From NCBI GenBank assembly GCA_002077065.1, contig NAJO01000005.1:682001-746000 (forward strand): DNA of 64,000 nt. Reading direction: 5' to 3'. The notes under the pieces were generated by a model. That model did no database searches. It had not been told where the DNA came from and was given only the letters and a program-made list of their open reading frames with translations. This document shows positions 1 through 11,121 of this stretch, piece after piece. Position 1 is the stretch's first letter, and every line of letters begins with the position of its first letter. This DNA is from Cryoendolithus antarcticus (taxonomy: Eukaryota; Ascomycota; Dothideomycetes; Cladosporiales; Cladosporiaceae). A program made the position numbers and the translations under genes.

Positions 1-1
1 C

Positions 2-157
2 TTCTGCAAGGAAACGGAGATTGAGTATCTGATCCATGACTTTGTAGCAGGGAACGGGAAAGTGCTGGGAAAGCTGCAGGAAGTGGCTGATCAAGCCAGG
101 ATCCTTGCGGCTTGCCAGGCGCATATGGCTGCAACGGGTGAGAGCGGGCTGCATTGA
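2..157 (+). CDS. C-terminal end of an unidentified protein (partial)
   Basis: An open frame runs from the window edge to a TGA at 155-157 and gives about 51 residues. They are charged and look helical, with Glu, Lys and Gln spread through the stretch and a hydrophilic end (GESGLH). I do not recognise the family. The start lies outside the window, and an acceptor could lie inside it, so the true exon start is unknown. Frame choice rests only on the absence of stops and protein-like composition. Confidence 0.4.
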   Translation, partial: FCKETEIEYLIHDFVAGNGKVLGKLQEVADQARILAACQAHMAATGESGLH

Positions 158-1327
158 GGAATTAGCATTGACTGTTTGGGGCCATGGTATGAGGGCAAGT
201 GCTGCAACACCTAATACTTTGGCGAGCGAAATAGCGGGCCTTCTGTGTACGATAGGCTTCACCTAGATCTGGCTGTACACCTTCCGGCGGATCATATACT
301 TACAGTGACGCAAGCGAATGCTGGTCAGTGTCCAAAGTGTGGGTCCAGACCTCTCCACTAGAACATGTGCTCACACTGCAGACGAAAGGACTATCCACTG
401 GGACTCTCCCAAGCACGAGGCTTAGAAACGGCGTGTTGCATGATGCACCTCGGCCCGCAAAGCCATCGAACCTCACCACCGGTCTTGCTTCCAACTGCAG
501 CATCGGGGAGGGCCCAAATGTCTCCCCGTATCGATCGGTCAATACCAAGCGCATCCGATCAGCTGCGATGCTGTACAGCGATAGTCCCAATTTACTCAAG
601 ACGTCAGATGTACGATCTCACTCTCGCGCATCCTCGATACCGAACAATTCCGACCTCTCCGGCCCCAGCGCTGCAGAGCCCCACGGAAGAGGCGGCGCCC
701 GCATAACCTGTCATTCCCCAAACCCACTAACGCTTTGAGCGCCGAACGCATGGCTTCCCTCCCCGACGCGCATCTCCGCAGGTGTCATGCTGCGAGATGA
801 CTTCAGATCAGGATCCCGGCCCGCAGCTGTAACACCAATGCCGCATCCCCGAAGCCACGGCATCGGGTCGGCAACCTCATCATCGCCTTCTGAGGAAGCA
901 TCAGTCTGCCTTGTGATCTCGCTGGTGTAGGCACAAGCCGTACCGATTGCATGGGCGTCCTGGCCGTGGATGTTCGGCTGCATTGGGTGGCGTTGCTTGG
1001 AACGCGGCTTTGGGTAACTGTTGGTGATGCGTGTAGATGATGCTGACACGACACATCAATCAAAGGCCTGGTCGCCACGCCTCGCATGTGCACTTCGGGG
1101 TGGTTTGTGTCGGATAGGGATCTGATGATGTGGTATGTTCGTTGTAGGGGTGCTTGGCTGTGGTAGGTATACATTTCCGTCGTACCTGCTCTACCTGCCT
1201 CAGCTGGTTCGCTGTGGGCAGTCTCCAGTCTCCATCCTCCATTTGTCCAATCGTCAACATAATACCTCATCGTTGCGAGTGGCACACATCTTCGAGCCTG
1301 ACTACGAAATTAGGGGTGGACAGCAAG
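158..1327. other. Intergenic, no supported gene
   Basis: Several short overlapping open frames occur on both strands (for example around 300-740 and 711-1285). None shows a recognisable domain or a consistent splice pattern. The stretch probably holds the 3' region of the first gene and the promoter of the gene starting at 1328. Confidence 0.5.
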
Positions 1328-2656
1328 ATGTCGACCCAAGACGATGTCAACACCGGCGGAATCATTGCTGCAACCATTCTCGCGCTCTCCTTTGCCATAA
1401 TCGCAGTAATACTACGCTACATCGCCCGCCGCTACCAACTCATGGCGACCTACGCCGAAGACTGGTTCATCTACCTTGCCCTTGTCTGCAAGATCGGCAT
1501 AGACATTGGTGGCATCGTTCTCCTCCAGAACGGTCTCGGTCGATACATCAACACCCTGACAAGACAGCAGCTCGTCAACTTTGCTAAGGTCGGCATCTCG
1601 AATCGCTCTGCTGCAGCCTTGACTGACATCTTGTCCAGACACAATACGCCGGCTCCTTCCTCTACCCTGCCTGCATCACCTTCGTCAAACTTAGCATCCT
1701 AAGCCAATACCGTCGCGTCTTCGCCTCGCACTCAGCAGCTTTCAAATGGCAGATCAACATCCTGATGGCCGTGGTCGTCGCCTGGGGCGTAGCGATCGTA
1801 ATCACCGCCATGCTACTCTGCCAGCCCATCGCCAAGCTCTGGAATCCCTCGCTTCCTGGAACATGCATAAATCTCAGCCAGTTCTACTACGGCATCCAGA
1901 TCCCCAATATACTGACGGATTTGTTGATTATTATCGTGCCTATAAAGGAGGTACTGACGTTAGACTTGACGAGGAAGTTGAAGATTGGTGCGATCACCAT
2001 GTTTCTCCTCGGGACTATCACCCTGTGCTTCGACATCGTCCGGCTAGTAGCTATGCTGCAGCTACAAAACCACCTCATGGACGCTACTTGTAAGTTCCCC
2101 ATTCTCACGCCTCCCAACGACTTTCCCCAAGCACGCTACTTCCTGTTGCACTCCCTCTCGACATCCTTTGGCATCCGCCTTTAACGCTTCGTGCTGATCA
2201 CTATCTTCACCAGACCACCTCACCGAAGCCGCAATCTGGACAACCGTCGAGCCTTCCGTAGCCATAGTAGCAGTCTGCATCCCCTCCGTGCGCTCCCTGA
2301 CCCGCGCCCGCCGAAATCCAACCTCCACCCACCCCTGGAACACAGACCGCAGCGACGCCACTACCGCGTCAGTGCAGGAGTACATCAAGCCTGAGCTGCT
2401 GCAGCGGGAAGGGATGGAGATGGTGGGACTCGAGGACGCGAGTACGGAGGGACGAAGCGGGAAGGGGAAGAGGGCGGATGTGGAGAGTCGGGCGGGGTTG
2501 ATGGGAAGGCCGGACGGGGTGAGAGGGACGCTGAATGTGGTGGCGCAGGAGGAGAGAGAGGAACGGCCGGCGCAGTGGCCGAGGATTAGTTTGTTGTTGG
2601 ATAGTGAGAGGCCTTTTCGACGGTTTGCTGAGTTTGGGGATCGGCAGAGAAATTGA
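1328..2656 (+). CDS. Rhodopsin-domain integral membrane protein (PTH11/SAT4-like family)
   Basis: The model is three exons, 1328-1588, 1639-2089 and 2214-2656, giving 384 residues. Intron 1 (50 bp) has a CTGAC branch point and a CAG acceptor; intron 2 (124 bp) has a GTAAGT donor. The frame is continuous across both. The protein starts after a short extracellular N-terminus (MSTQDDVNTGG) with a run of hydrophobic helices typical of the seven-helix fungal Rhodopsin-domain family, including SILSQYRRVF, a loop GTCINLSQFYYG, and a last helix ending SVRSLTRARR. A polar cytosolic tail of about 120 residues follows. Such proteins are often called PTH11-like receptors, but most are uncharacterised and no ligand can be inferred. 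Convergent with the next gene, 209 bp away. Confidence 0.82.
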
Positions 2657-2865
2657 GCATGGCGCGGAGCAGACTCATAGCGGCAAATTGAAAGTGGATC
2701 ACTCAGACACGCCGACGCGAATTCATGCACATGTATATTGTGGGAGAGCTGTGCCACTTCGTGCTACGTACCGCGTGTTGACTGTACCCAATGTCGGAAT
2801 CCAATCGTCTCGCTCGAGATCATACCATGGCCTGTCCGATTCAACGTCCCTGCTACGATCCCAGC

Positions 2866-5800
2866 TCAGACATCCCGCTTCACGGGCCTTGCCATCTCAC
2901 CTCCTCCCTCCGCTCTGGGGAATGCAGCGGGACTCGGCTCCAGCTTCGGCGTCCCTTGCAACACTCCAACTGGCGCGATCTCACTCCCTTGTCCGTTTCC
3001 AGGCGTGCTCACGACTCTCTCGCCCAACGGTGCAGGCAAAGAAGCAGCGTCGTGCTTCAGTGGAATGGCTCTGCTGCTTTCGGGCCACGGACCGGACATG
3101 CCATCTGCTGCTACCTCGTTGCCTGCTGCTGAGGGCGGTGCTGGAGGAGGTGCGACGGACGACGATGCGGCAGAGGGCGGTGGTATGGGGTGCGGAGGCA
3201 GGGGAGAAGAGTGTTGGGGCAATCTGGGTGTGGCAGCGAAGTGAGGGGATGGTGCAGCCGGGTAGGATACAGGTGGTTGAGAGGACCGTGGTGGTGCTGC
3301 AGGCGAGGACTTAGTTGGCGAGTGGCCTGGCGGCTGCGTGTAGCCGTTGGTCGGAGGCGGGAACGAAGTCTTCGGACTGTGGACAAGAGGTGATTGATGC
3401 GGTTGCTGGGCTTGCTGGCTTTGCGGAGCGGCCGGGGAGGGTGGTGCGGCGCGTTTCGTTGGAGACTTGAAGCCGTTCATGAGCTGGGAGGAACTTGGTC
3501 GAGCAGGCGCCGGCTGTTGCGGTCGGTAGACTGACTGATGCTGAGCGCCGTACGGCTGATACTGGTGCGGACGCTGCTGTGGTGGCGACGAGCTCACGCT
3601 GTAGGTGCTACCAGCAGCTGCTTGTGGTGGGTACGTATAGGGTTGAGGCTGGTATGCTGGGTGACCGCCACTTTGCTGTACGGCATTGTGGTGCATACTT
3701 TGGTGCTGCTGTTGATGTGCAGGCGCTGGAGAGTGTCCGTAGCCGTTTGGTGCTGGAGACGAGCCAGTGTAGCCAGAAGACGATGGTCGTGCGGGGAGTG
3801 GCAGTGGACTGCCCTGCCATGGTGCTTGAGGTGGTCTGACCTGTGGTGCGACGCTTCCGGAGTAGTACTGACCAGCAGAGGGAGGTCTCGGCAGCGCGTA
3901 GGGTGGCAATGCTGGCTGAGGGTATGTAGGATGTGAGGCATGTCCGTTCATGTAGTATCCGACCGGCGGCGCCTGATACGGCTGAGGCACTGGACCATCC
4001 AACTGCCTCTGCACATGCTCCGGTAGCGGAGCTCTGGGCTTTGCAGGCGCCGGGGTGCCATTTGTCGCGGTACTTGGCCTGCTCCCGCCTTTCTGCGTCT
4101 CCGGGCTGCCACTGTTGCGATTCTTGCCCAGCTTCAGAGTGGGGATCTTCGGCTTCTTCGCGTCGGCTGCTCGTCTTTTGCACGCCTGACACGTGAAGTG
4201 GAAGTCATCACTTTCAACTTGCTTCGGCGTGAACTTGTGGCACTTGCTGTGCTGCCAGACGCCACACTTCTCGCACGCCATGCTATGGGTGCCGTCGTCG
4301 AGGTTCTCGCCGTGCATGCCGCAGACAGCGCAATCGAAGTACCAGTCTTTCTCCTGCTCCTCGATTGCTTCGAGCTCCTTCTTGTGCTGCTCCTTCTGCG
4401 TCTTCATCTGTCGTTCTGACAGTCGCTTTCCATTTGCTTCGTCCCCTTCCGCAGTCGGGTCTACCGAGGCAGACGCAGCTCTCGAGGTTTCCGACTCAAG
4501 GCGTGCAAGCTCCTGCTCGTGCAGTATGCGCTTCGCCTCTCGCTCTGTCAGCCTCTGCTCTCGAGTCATTCGCCGCGACTCGTGTCCTTCCTCAACCCGC
4601 CGTTGCCTCTCTAGCTCTTCTTCTGCCATCCTGATCTCTCGTCTCTTCTGCTCTTCGACATCTCTGATCGCTTGCTCCTCCTTCTCCTTCTCCGCCTTAC
4701 CAGCCAGTCTGCTCGACCGCTTGGCAGTGGCCATCTTCTGCAGATTCTCGAGCTCACGTAGCTTCCTCAGCTCCTTCTGTCGCATCTTCTCGGCACGCTG
4801 CTCGAGGATAGGAAGGACCTTCTCCTCGATGGCTTTGCGGAGTTGCTTCTCATTGGGATCTCGGGACCGGAATATCGTGGCGAGAAAGTCTTGATACTCG
4901 TCTAGCGTGATGGCGACGCAGCTCCAGGTTTGGCTGGTGAAGCCATAAGTCGGGTTCCAAGCATCGTCGTCATCGTTCGTAGCCTCTACGACTGTAATGA
5001 CAGTATCATCCTGAGCGCCATCATCGGCATCGGCCATCTCTTCATCGGCAGCTTCCTCGTCCTCGGGGTCCTCTTCGACCTTTCGGCGCTTCGACGTCCG
5101 TGTCCCACGTGCTTTTGGCTTCATTGCCTTCTTGCTCTTACTCTTTGGCTTCGGCTTCGGTTTGGGCTCAGGCGGAGGTGTCAAGGGTGCGACTGCGACG
5201 TCAGATCTGCGGTATAGTCTGTTGTCGTCCAGGACAAAGTATGCGCGGTCGTCCTTGTCCCAGCCGAGAGGCTCCATGCGCCATGTCAAGTGGTCCTCGT
5301 CCGCCGGCATCAAGCCACGTATCCGGTCCGCGTTGCCAAAGGTCCATGTGCTCAGCTGTTGCAGCACGCGGATCTTGGTGTAGATGTCGAAGGTATTGAA
5401 GCTGAGAGGTGTTTCGTCCTCTCCAAAGGGGTTTCTCGTTGGCGCTTTCGCCTGGAACTGGCGGCGCGTGTATTCATCGAATATTGCAGGTCTGTCGACG
5501 GTCAGTTACGAATGTTGCGCCAGCAGGAAGTCGTGTATGCTCACGTGAGGCCTCGATGCGATGAAACGTATTTGAGGAGCGCAAGGCCGATCTGTGCCAA
5601 CGTTTCCGATGGTCCCCGCGACAGACATTCGATTTCGAGGTCCTATTATCGTGTATCCATCAGTACAAATCCTGCAGCGTGAGCCCCATGCCAGAGGGGG
5701 ACACCAGGACCACTCAATACATCCGCCAGGCACATACCTCGATGTCGAAGTCCTCGTCAATCTTCACCACCGAACCGAAGAGGAAGATGTACTGCATAAG

Positions 5801-5920
5801 ACTAGCGAACTCCCACATGTTGCGCAGCTTGCTCAATGTCGACTCTTGCTCCGGCGCCAGTTGCGGCTCCATGGGTATGTCGAGCTGGGCCTCCGCCGCA
5901 GCGCGTTTGCGTGCCGGCAT
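2866..5920 (-). CDS. DDT-WHIM-PHD chromatin protein (RSF1/BAZ-like)
   Basis: The model is complement(join(2866..5491,5545..5642,5738..5920)), giving 968 residues. Donors are GTATGT and GTGAGC, with AG acceptors, and the frame holds throughout. Residues about 20-130 form a DDT-like helical domain (LRNMWEFASLMQYIFLFG in exon 1, DEYTRRQFQ in exon 3). A WHIM-type motif follows at about 160-185 (MEPLGWDKDDRAYFVLDDN). Then come a Lys/Pro basic patch, an acidic patch, a long charged coiled coil and a PHD finger at about 475-530 (CAVCGMH, CEKCGVWQHSKCH, CQACKRR). The last 400 residues are Pro/Gln/Ser-rich and probably disordered. In this class, DDT-WHIM modules bind ISWI ATPases and linker DNA and PHD fingers read histone H3 tails. 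A nuclear ISWI partner is inferred. An upstream in-frame ATG at 6019 is less likely than MPARKRAAA. Confidence 0.85.
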
Positions 5921-6822
5921 TGTCGCGGGAGAAGGGGGAGGGGTCGGGCAGGCGATGAAGGTAACGTAGTCGTCAAGGAGGGATGGTATACAGTCCGATC
6001 TAATAGCAAGACATGACAAGGCGTTGAAAGATATGCGAAGAAGAAATCGGCTTCACTGACGCTTCTACGCGATATTCTGTACATTGGAGTCGCGTCGACG
6101 TACATTAGGTAGATCTGTGCCGAGCGGAACGGGGACGGCACGGAGCGTAACCCTATCGCGCCCTAAATGCGTCGCGTCTGTCCACGTCCGTCTTACAGCA
6201 AGAGCGGGTGGCTCTCGGTCGTCTTCGACTGACCGGCTGCATAAACGCGACATTTTCAACGCTCGCTGTAATTGCTTTCACTATCAGCTAGAAGCTAGCT
6301 TCGGCATTGACCGATAAGCACCTCCAGCCCTAGCATCAACCAGTACGCCTGTTCAATGTCACCCATGCCAACCTCGAGCACTTCGTAGCCCAAAGAGCCT
6401 ATTATAATTGGGAGAGACATCTTGCAATCATCTCTAGCAGACATCTTCAATTGTAGGTCATGAAAAGCTCTTTCTTCCAGTGCATCGCTTTCCATCTTTT
6501 CGTACTCTACATCGCGCTTTCCTTCTTACTTGCGCACCCACCTATGACATATCAATGCGAATGAATATCAGAGGATGCTAAAAAACGCAATCGAGGAGCA
6601 GTCTTTCGCGCGCTCTGCACTTGGCAATTGGACAGATGTTCCAGACGCTTGGGCTGGTACCAATCAGCTCAGAGCATCAGATATGGCAAGCACGCCTGTG
6701 GCAGTCGTTCCTTCCCTTTCACGCTTCCGACGCGGGGCCATCCGGGTTCGTTTCTGGCACAACAAAACCTCCAGATCTTTACCCTTCACTCGTTTGCACA
6801 ACACACGTTCCTCATCACCAAC
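5921..6822. other. Divergent intergenic region
   Basis: This spacer lies between the DDT-PHD gene (leftward) and the coiled-coil gene (rightward), so it should hold two promoters and 5' leaders. I see only short, unsupported open frames and no repeat or RNA gene. Confidence 0.5.
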
Positions 6823-7964
6823 ATGGCCGGTCCTACTATGGAGCCGCAGCAGGACCTCCACCTGCTCAAGGTCCTGGCCATGGACATGCTAGCTCTCCGC
6901 GCACGCTGTGACTCGCTGGAGACGCAGAATTTCGCGCTCACTACTGAAGTGGCTACCTTGAGATCTAATTCGACGCAGAAGACTCAGTCCATCACCAATG
7001 GCAATGCGAATGGCCATGTCAATGGTACGTCCGCGCCTGATAGTTCAGACGGCTGGCACTGACGATGTGAGCAGGTAACAGCGAGACTGAAGATTTCACT
7101 CAAGAGATCGCAACTGCCATCAATGCCAGATTTGCCGAGACGACGAAGAAGCTCGTGGAGCTTGAGGCGTTGTGCAACAACAGCAACACCTCCATCGAGG
7201 AGCTGTTCAAGAATGTGCAGAAGATTGAAGCCAAGCCTCACTTGAACGGCATCGGTGGAGGACCGCTACCATCCCTATTTGATATCTCACCCACGCCAAA
7301 GATTGTGCGCGGCGCCGACGAGCCTGGAAGTCATTGGCAGGTTTACTTCCGAGATCAAATCGATAGGCTCAACACCAAGGCTGATGGCACGGCGAGCCGC
7401 ACGGATCAGATCGATAGAAGCCTGAAGAGCACGACTGAGCTGGTACAGACTCTGACCGAGAGTGCCTTCGAGCCACAGCACACGACTGATGACTGGTCCC
7501 GTTCGATCACCACTCCCAAATGATTCACTCAAGATCATGCCAAGGCGCTCAGTGTCATCAAGGCTAGACTTGTGAGCTCACACTTACATACGTAGACACC
7601 CATCATTCACTGACACAATGGGCAGGACAAGCTCGAGAAATCCGATACCGAGCTCGTCGATCAGCGCAGGCAAGAGCGCCTGATAGACGACACGCGTCAA
7701 CAAGGTGCTCTGCGCGATATCTTCTGCGCCTTGGACGAAATGAAAACAATGGACAACGAGCGTCACGTCGCTGGGATGTTCGCGGGCACTTGTAAGTTTC
7801 TTGCACTTGAGCGCTGGCTGTGAAGTGGTCGGTGACTAATATACTGCACAGCTATCGAACTCGAGGCTCTGCAGAATCGAGTCTCGCGCCGTCTGGCGCT
7901 GCTTGAGAACACCGTGGGATGGTTGGAGTGGTCGAAGAAGCAGGTGGAGCTGAGAAGCAAGTAG
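6823..7964 (+). CDS. Coiled-coil protein of unknown function
   Basis: The proposed exons are 6823-7024, 7075-7461, 7534-7571, 7626-7791 and 7852-7964, giving 301 residues. Intron 1 (GTACGT...GCAG), intron 3 (GTGAGC...GGCAG) and intron 4 (GTAAGT...ACAG) are well supported by frame continuity. Intron 2 (7462-7533, 72 bp, weak donor GTGCCT, acceptor CAAG) is inferred because reading through meets an in-frame TGA at 7521. The protein is mostly amphipathic helix: heptad-like segments near the start (LLKVLAMDMLALRARCDSLE), a middle part (NVQKIEAK), and a C-terminal part ending LENTVGWLEWSKKQVELRSK. No enzyme motif is visible and I do not recognise the family. Confidence 0.65.
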
Positions 7965-8610
7965 AAGTGAGGGCTCCCAGCTCACTCAATCAAGAGGCGT
8001 ACGCGAGACAGAAAGCGCGCAGTCACCGTCGCTGTCGTCCTAATAGCGTCGTCCCATTGTGACCAGACCCCGTTTTGGGTGAGGGTGAGGCACCACGGAG
8101 TGGTTGAAGGCTCCCTCAGAGTGCGCCTCGCTGATGTGCTGGAGACGCTGCACTTGGCATCTCTTCTTAGCGATCATGAAAGCGGCAATATACCACTTCC
8201 AGTCTACACCAATGTCTCGACTTACTGCTACAGTGTGCAAAGTACGGTGCGATAGCGTGACCTTCAACGCATGTGCTGTTGCTGACGGTACTATGTACAC
8301 CTCACGCCACCTTCGAGCCAACTTCATGGCGTGAGCTCAGGGAGCTCAACATCCTGTATGTCGTTGCCACTACTCCAAATCACGAGAGCAGAATAAGTCG
8401 TGATCTAGACTGTAACGATCAGGCGATGGTGCGACAGCTTAGCTCCATACCGATAGTTAACACCACACGTTTTCGCTTGCGCATAACATGCACCGTCCCC
8501 ATTTCGCTGGCAGGGACATATATTGTGTTCTCTATGCTCCCTCGGGAGCTGAATGTCCAGCTACCGCCAGCCTGGTCTCGTGCGAGCAAGCCAAGTGACT
8601 GCCGCCCACC
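7965..8610. other. Intergenic, no supported gene
   Basis: Only short overlapping open frames occur, including a 95-codon minus-strand frame at 8040-8327 without recognisable features. It probably holds a terminator region and the promoter of the gene at 8611. Confidence 0.45.
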
Positions 8611-9309
8611 ATGTCTGCTCCAGGGCTCATGCTAGTCCGATCCCATCCCCTCCCCAATACTACCGAAGGCGAGTACAATGACTTCTACAACAACACCTTC
8701 GCGCCCTCCGTGCTGCGTCTCTCGCCCGCAACTCTAGCTCTGCGCTACAGACTCGCCTCACCCAAGCCTGCCGAGGCGAGCTACCTCGCCCTCTATACTC
8801 TGCCCGACGCCTCCTACCTCAGCAGCCCAGGCCTTGCCCAGATGATCGAGACGACTAAGTCAGCCGGCACGCTCGGCCCCGGCGAAGTGAAAGACTACAT
8901 CCACTTCTCCCGCTCCACCTAGAATCAGACTCAGACCCTCGACCCCTCTGAAGCACAACAGGACCCCAGCACCAAGCCAGCAGCCGCGCCGACCCTGGCT
9001 GTGACGTTCATGACGCCTGCCGAAGGCGTTACGGACGCCGAGCTTGAGGAATGGTACGCTGAGAGCCACGAGAAGATGCTGAAGGAGGCGAAAGGGTACA
9101 GGCGTACGACGCGGTATGTGCGGCGGGCGGATCAGGGCGAGGGACCAAGGTTTCTAGCGCTGCACGAATATGCTTGTGGGATCGAGGAGATGCCCGAGGA
9201 GAGGATTGCGAAGGTATTGGGGCAGCGGTATGTGAGTGAGGCGAAAGTCTGGGAGAGAAGTATTTGGGAGTTGATTGGTGCGCTGGGGGATTCTGCGCAG
9301 CGGCTGTGA
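8611..9309 (+). CDS. EthD-like (dimeric alpha/beta barrel) two-module protein, interrupted by an in-frame stop or an unrecognised intron
   Basis: One reading frame runs from ATG 8611 to TGA 9309 except for a TAG at 8920-8922. The first module (LVRSHPLPNTTEGEYNDFYNNTF) and the second (LAVTFMTPAEGVTDAELEEWY, ending VWERSIWELIGAL) both look like the roughly 100-residue ferredoxin-like EthD fold, and fungal members often carry two copies. The TAG falls in the linker. A phase-0 intron of 75 bp (GTGAAA at 8887 to CACAACAG ending 8961) would remove it and keep the frame. It would also delete a stretch (KDYIHFSRS) that looks like genuine protein. The gene is therefore either spliced that way or carries a nonsense change. 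The stop lies 33 bp from the convergent ferroportin gene. EthD-family roles vary and no substrate can be assigned. Confidence 0.6.
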
Positions 9310-9342
9310 GCTTGAGGGAGGTGATATTTGTCCGGCCATCGG

Positions 9343-10897
9343 TCAAGTAGTCTCGCGGGATGGAGAGGTGACTAGCTCAGTCTGACTATCGCTCGGTGTA
9401 TTGATGTTATCATCATCGTCAACGGCTGTCCATCCAGTATGTGTAATCTTGCCTCTGCAAAGACAATCGTCCAGATGCATGAGGTGGCCTCTGCGTCCGC
9501 GCACGAAGCAAGCGTACAGGATGCTGGAGAGTGTTACTGCGCCGGCCGAAATTGCTACAGGGTACTTGAACTGTGATGTCGAGGGAAAGATGATCGTGGA
9601 CGCGAAAGCCAGCATCTCGAAGATATTTTGTAGCGATGCTTCGAGACTCGAGAATGTCCCTCGAAATTCAGGCTGTACTTCATCTTGGATGATGAGCTGA
9701 GCGCTGAGGTCGAATCCCCAGAGCCCCGTGCGTGAAAGTATGGTGCACGTAATCAGCCCGATGGTGGCGAGACGTGGTGTGGCACCCGGTGTGAACCATA
9801 GACAGATGCACGCGCCGGTAATGAAAGCCAGCTGGGCATTGAGTGACCACAGTCCAGTTCTCACGGCGCCGATTCGCCTGGCTATGATGGGGGCAGCCCA
9901 GGTTGCGCTGAGTTCGAACACTGCGGCGATCGCACGAAGAAGTGCGACGCGAGTGCTGCTGAATCCTGACGCTAGGAGATAGGTGATGAACTGACCCGAG
10001 AAGGACAGGACTGTAAGGTAGAGGAGTGCCAATGAAAGCGACGGTAAGAAAGCTGAGTGCTGCACATACTTGATGACGGAGCCAAGTCCTGATGCTGCAG
10101 GTCTGGTAGCATCATCCGTGCCTATCGTCTCTTCTGGCTCTCCGAATGAGCGCAGCCCGGGCACGCTTCGATATACTCGTGCAATGCAGACGTACTCGGC
10201 TAGTAGTGACATACTTGTGAACATTCCCATGCCTACCACTGCAATGCGTGTCGAGTATGAGTCGACGAGAGAGATCGCCAGAGGTGCGACAAGTTTGCAG
10301 AAGAGATCAATGCGGCGCATTTGGGCGTTCAAAGTGGCCAAATGCGCATCGTCATCGCCAGCAATAATTACAACCCAGTCACGTTCGATAGCAATAGTGT
10401 TGGTCGATGCACCTAGCTTCTCGACACAAGCGAGCAACGAGAGAGCACTTAGCGAGATGACTTTGCCAGCAAGCGCGCCATGCGCAGGAGGCATCCGAAG
10501 GAGAAGGTAGAAGCCGATGCACGACAGAGCGACTGGAATCCTTTGACTCACTGTGATCCGTCAGCGGACACCAGATGAAGCGAACGAGCAACAAGAACAT
10601 ACATAGGGACAGCCGGATCGATGCCAGTCTATCGAGCCCATCCAAACGCGATCCAAGCCAGGGCAGAAGTGCCGCTGCCGCTGCCGAGCGCGCGAGGGCG
10701 TACACTGAGGCTGGTAGTAGGTCGTCTGTCCAGAGAGCCGCTAGGAAGAGGAACGCTCCGAACTCGAACATCCGCGAATTCCACGCGGACAAGGCATGGG
10801 AGAGGTAGAGTCGCCATCGGACGTTGGACTCAATGGGGTAGTCTTGGTCATCGAACAAGAGCTGCTCGACCGCCTCATCCTCTTGGTGGAGCGACAT
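9343..10897 (-). CDS. Ferroportin-family (SLC40A) iron exporter
   Basis: The model is complement(join(9343..10550,10603..10897)), 500 residues, with one 52-bp intron (GTATGT donor, CACAG acceptor). The N-terminus YLSHALSAWNSRMFEFGAFL matches the signature first helix of ferroportins. The next helices contain SVYALARSAAAAALLPWLGSRLD and IRLSLLSQRIPVALSCIGFYLLL across the splice site. About ten to twelve hydrophobic helices follow, including QPEFRGTFSSLEASLQNIFEML late in the protein, as expected for the FPN1 family. Known members export Fe2+ across the plasma or vacuolar membrane. Which membrane applies here cannot be read from sequence. The gene is divergent from the PUF6 gene across 224 bp. 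Confidence 0.88.
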
Positions 10898-11121
10898 TGA
10901 GCGCTGCCTGGAAGTATAGCTCCGTGTTACTGCTCCGTTGCAGACCAGGTGATGCGCGCGTACGCAAGAGAAGGATTCAAAGATCGGAAGATGGACTGAT
11001 GTTCGGGACCCTAGTCGCGGGATGAGCCTTACTTTGGCTCCACTATAATTTTCTAATGTCGATGTAGGTAGAGATATTGAACATCACTGGCACGCAACCA
11101 TTGATAGTCTCTACTGCAAAT
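10898..11121. promoter_or_regulatory. Shared divergent promoter region
   Basis: Only 224 bp separate the start codons of the ferroportin gene (leftward) and the PUF6 gene (rightward), so both core promoters must lie here or overlap neighbouring exons. I could not identify a specific transcription-factor site. Confidence 0.4.

Noticed and set aside
3111..4196. Several 90-190-codon open frames overlapping the DDT-PHD gene in other frames
   Set aside because: Antisense or frame-shifted shadows of Pro/Gln-rich coding sequence; compositions mirror the real frame.
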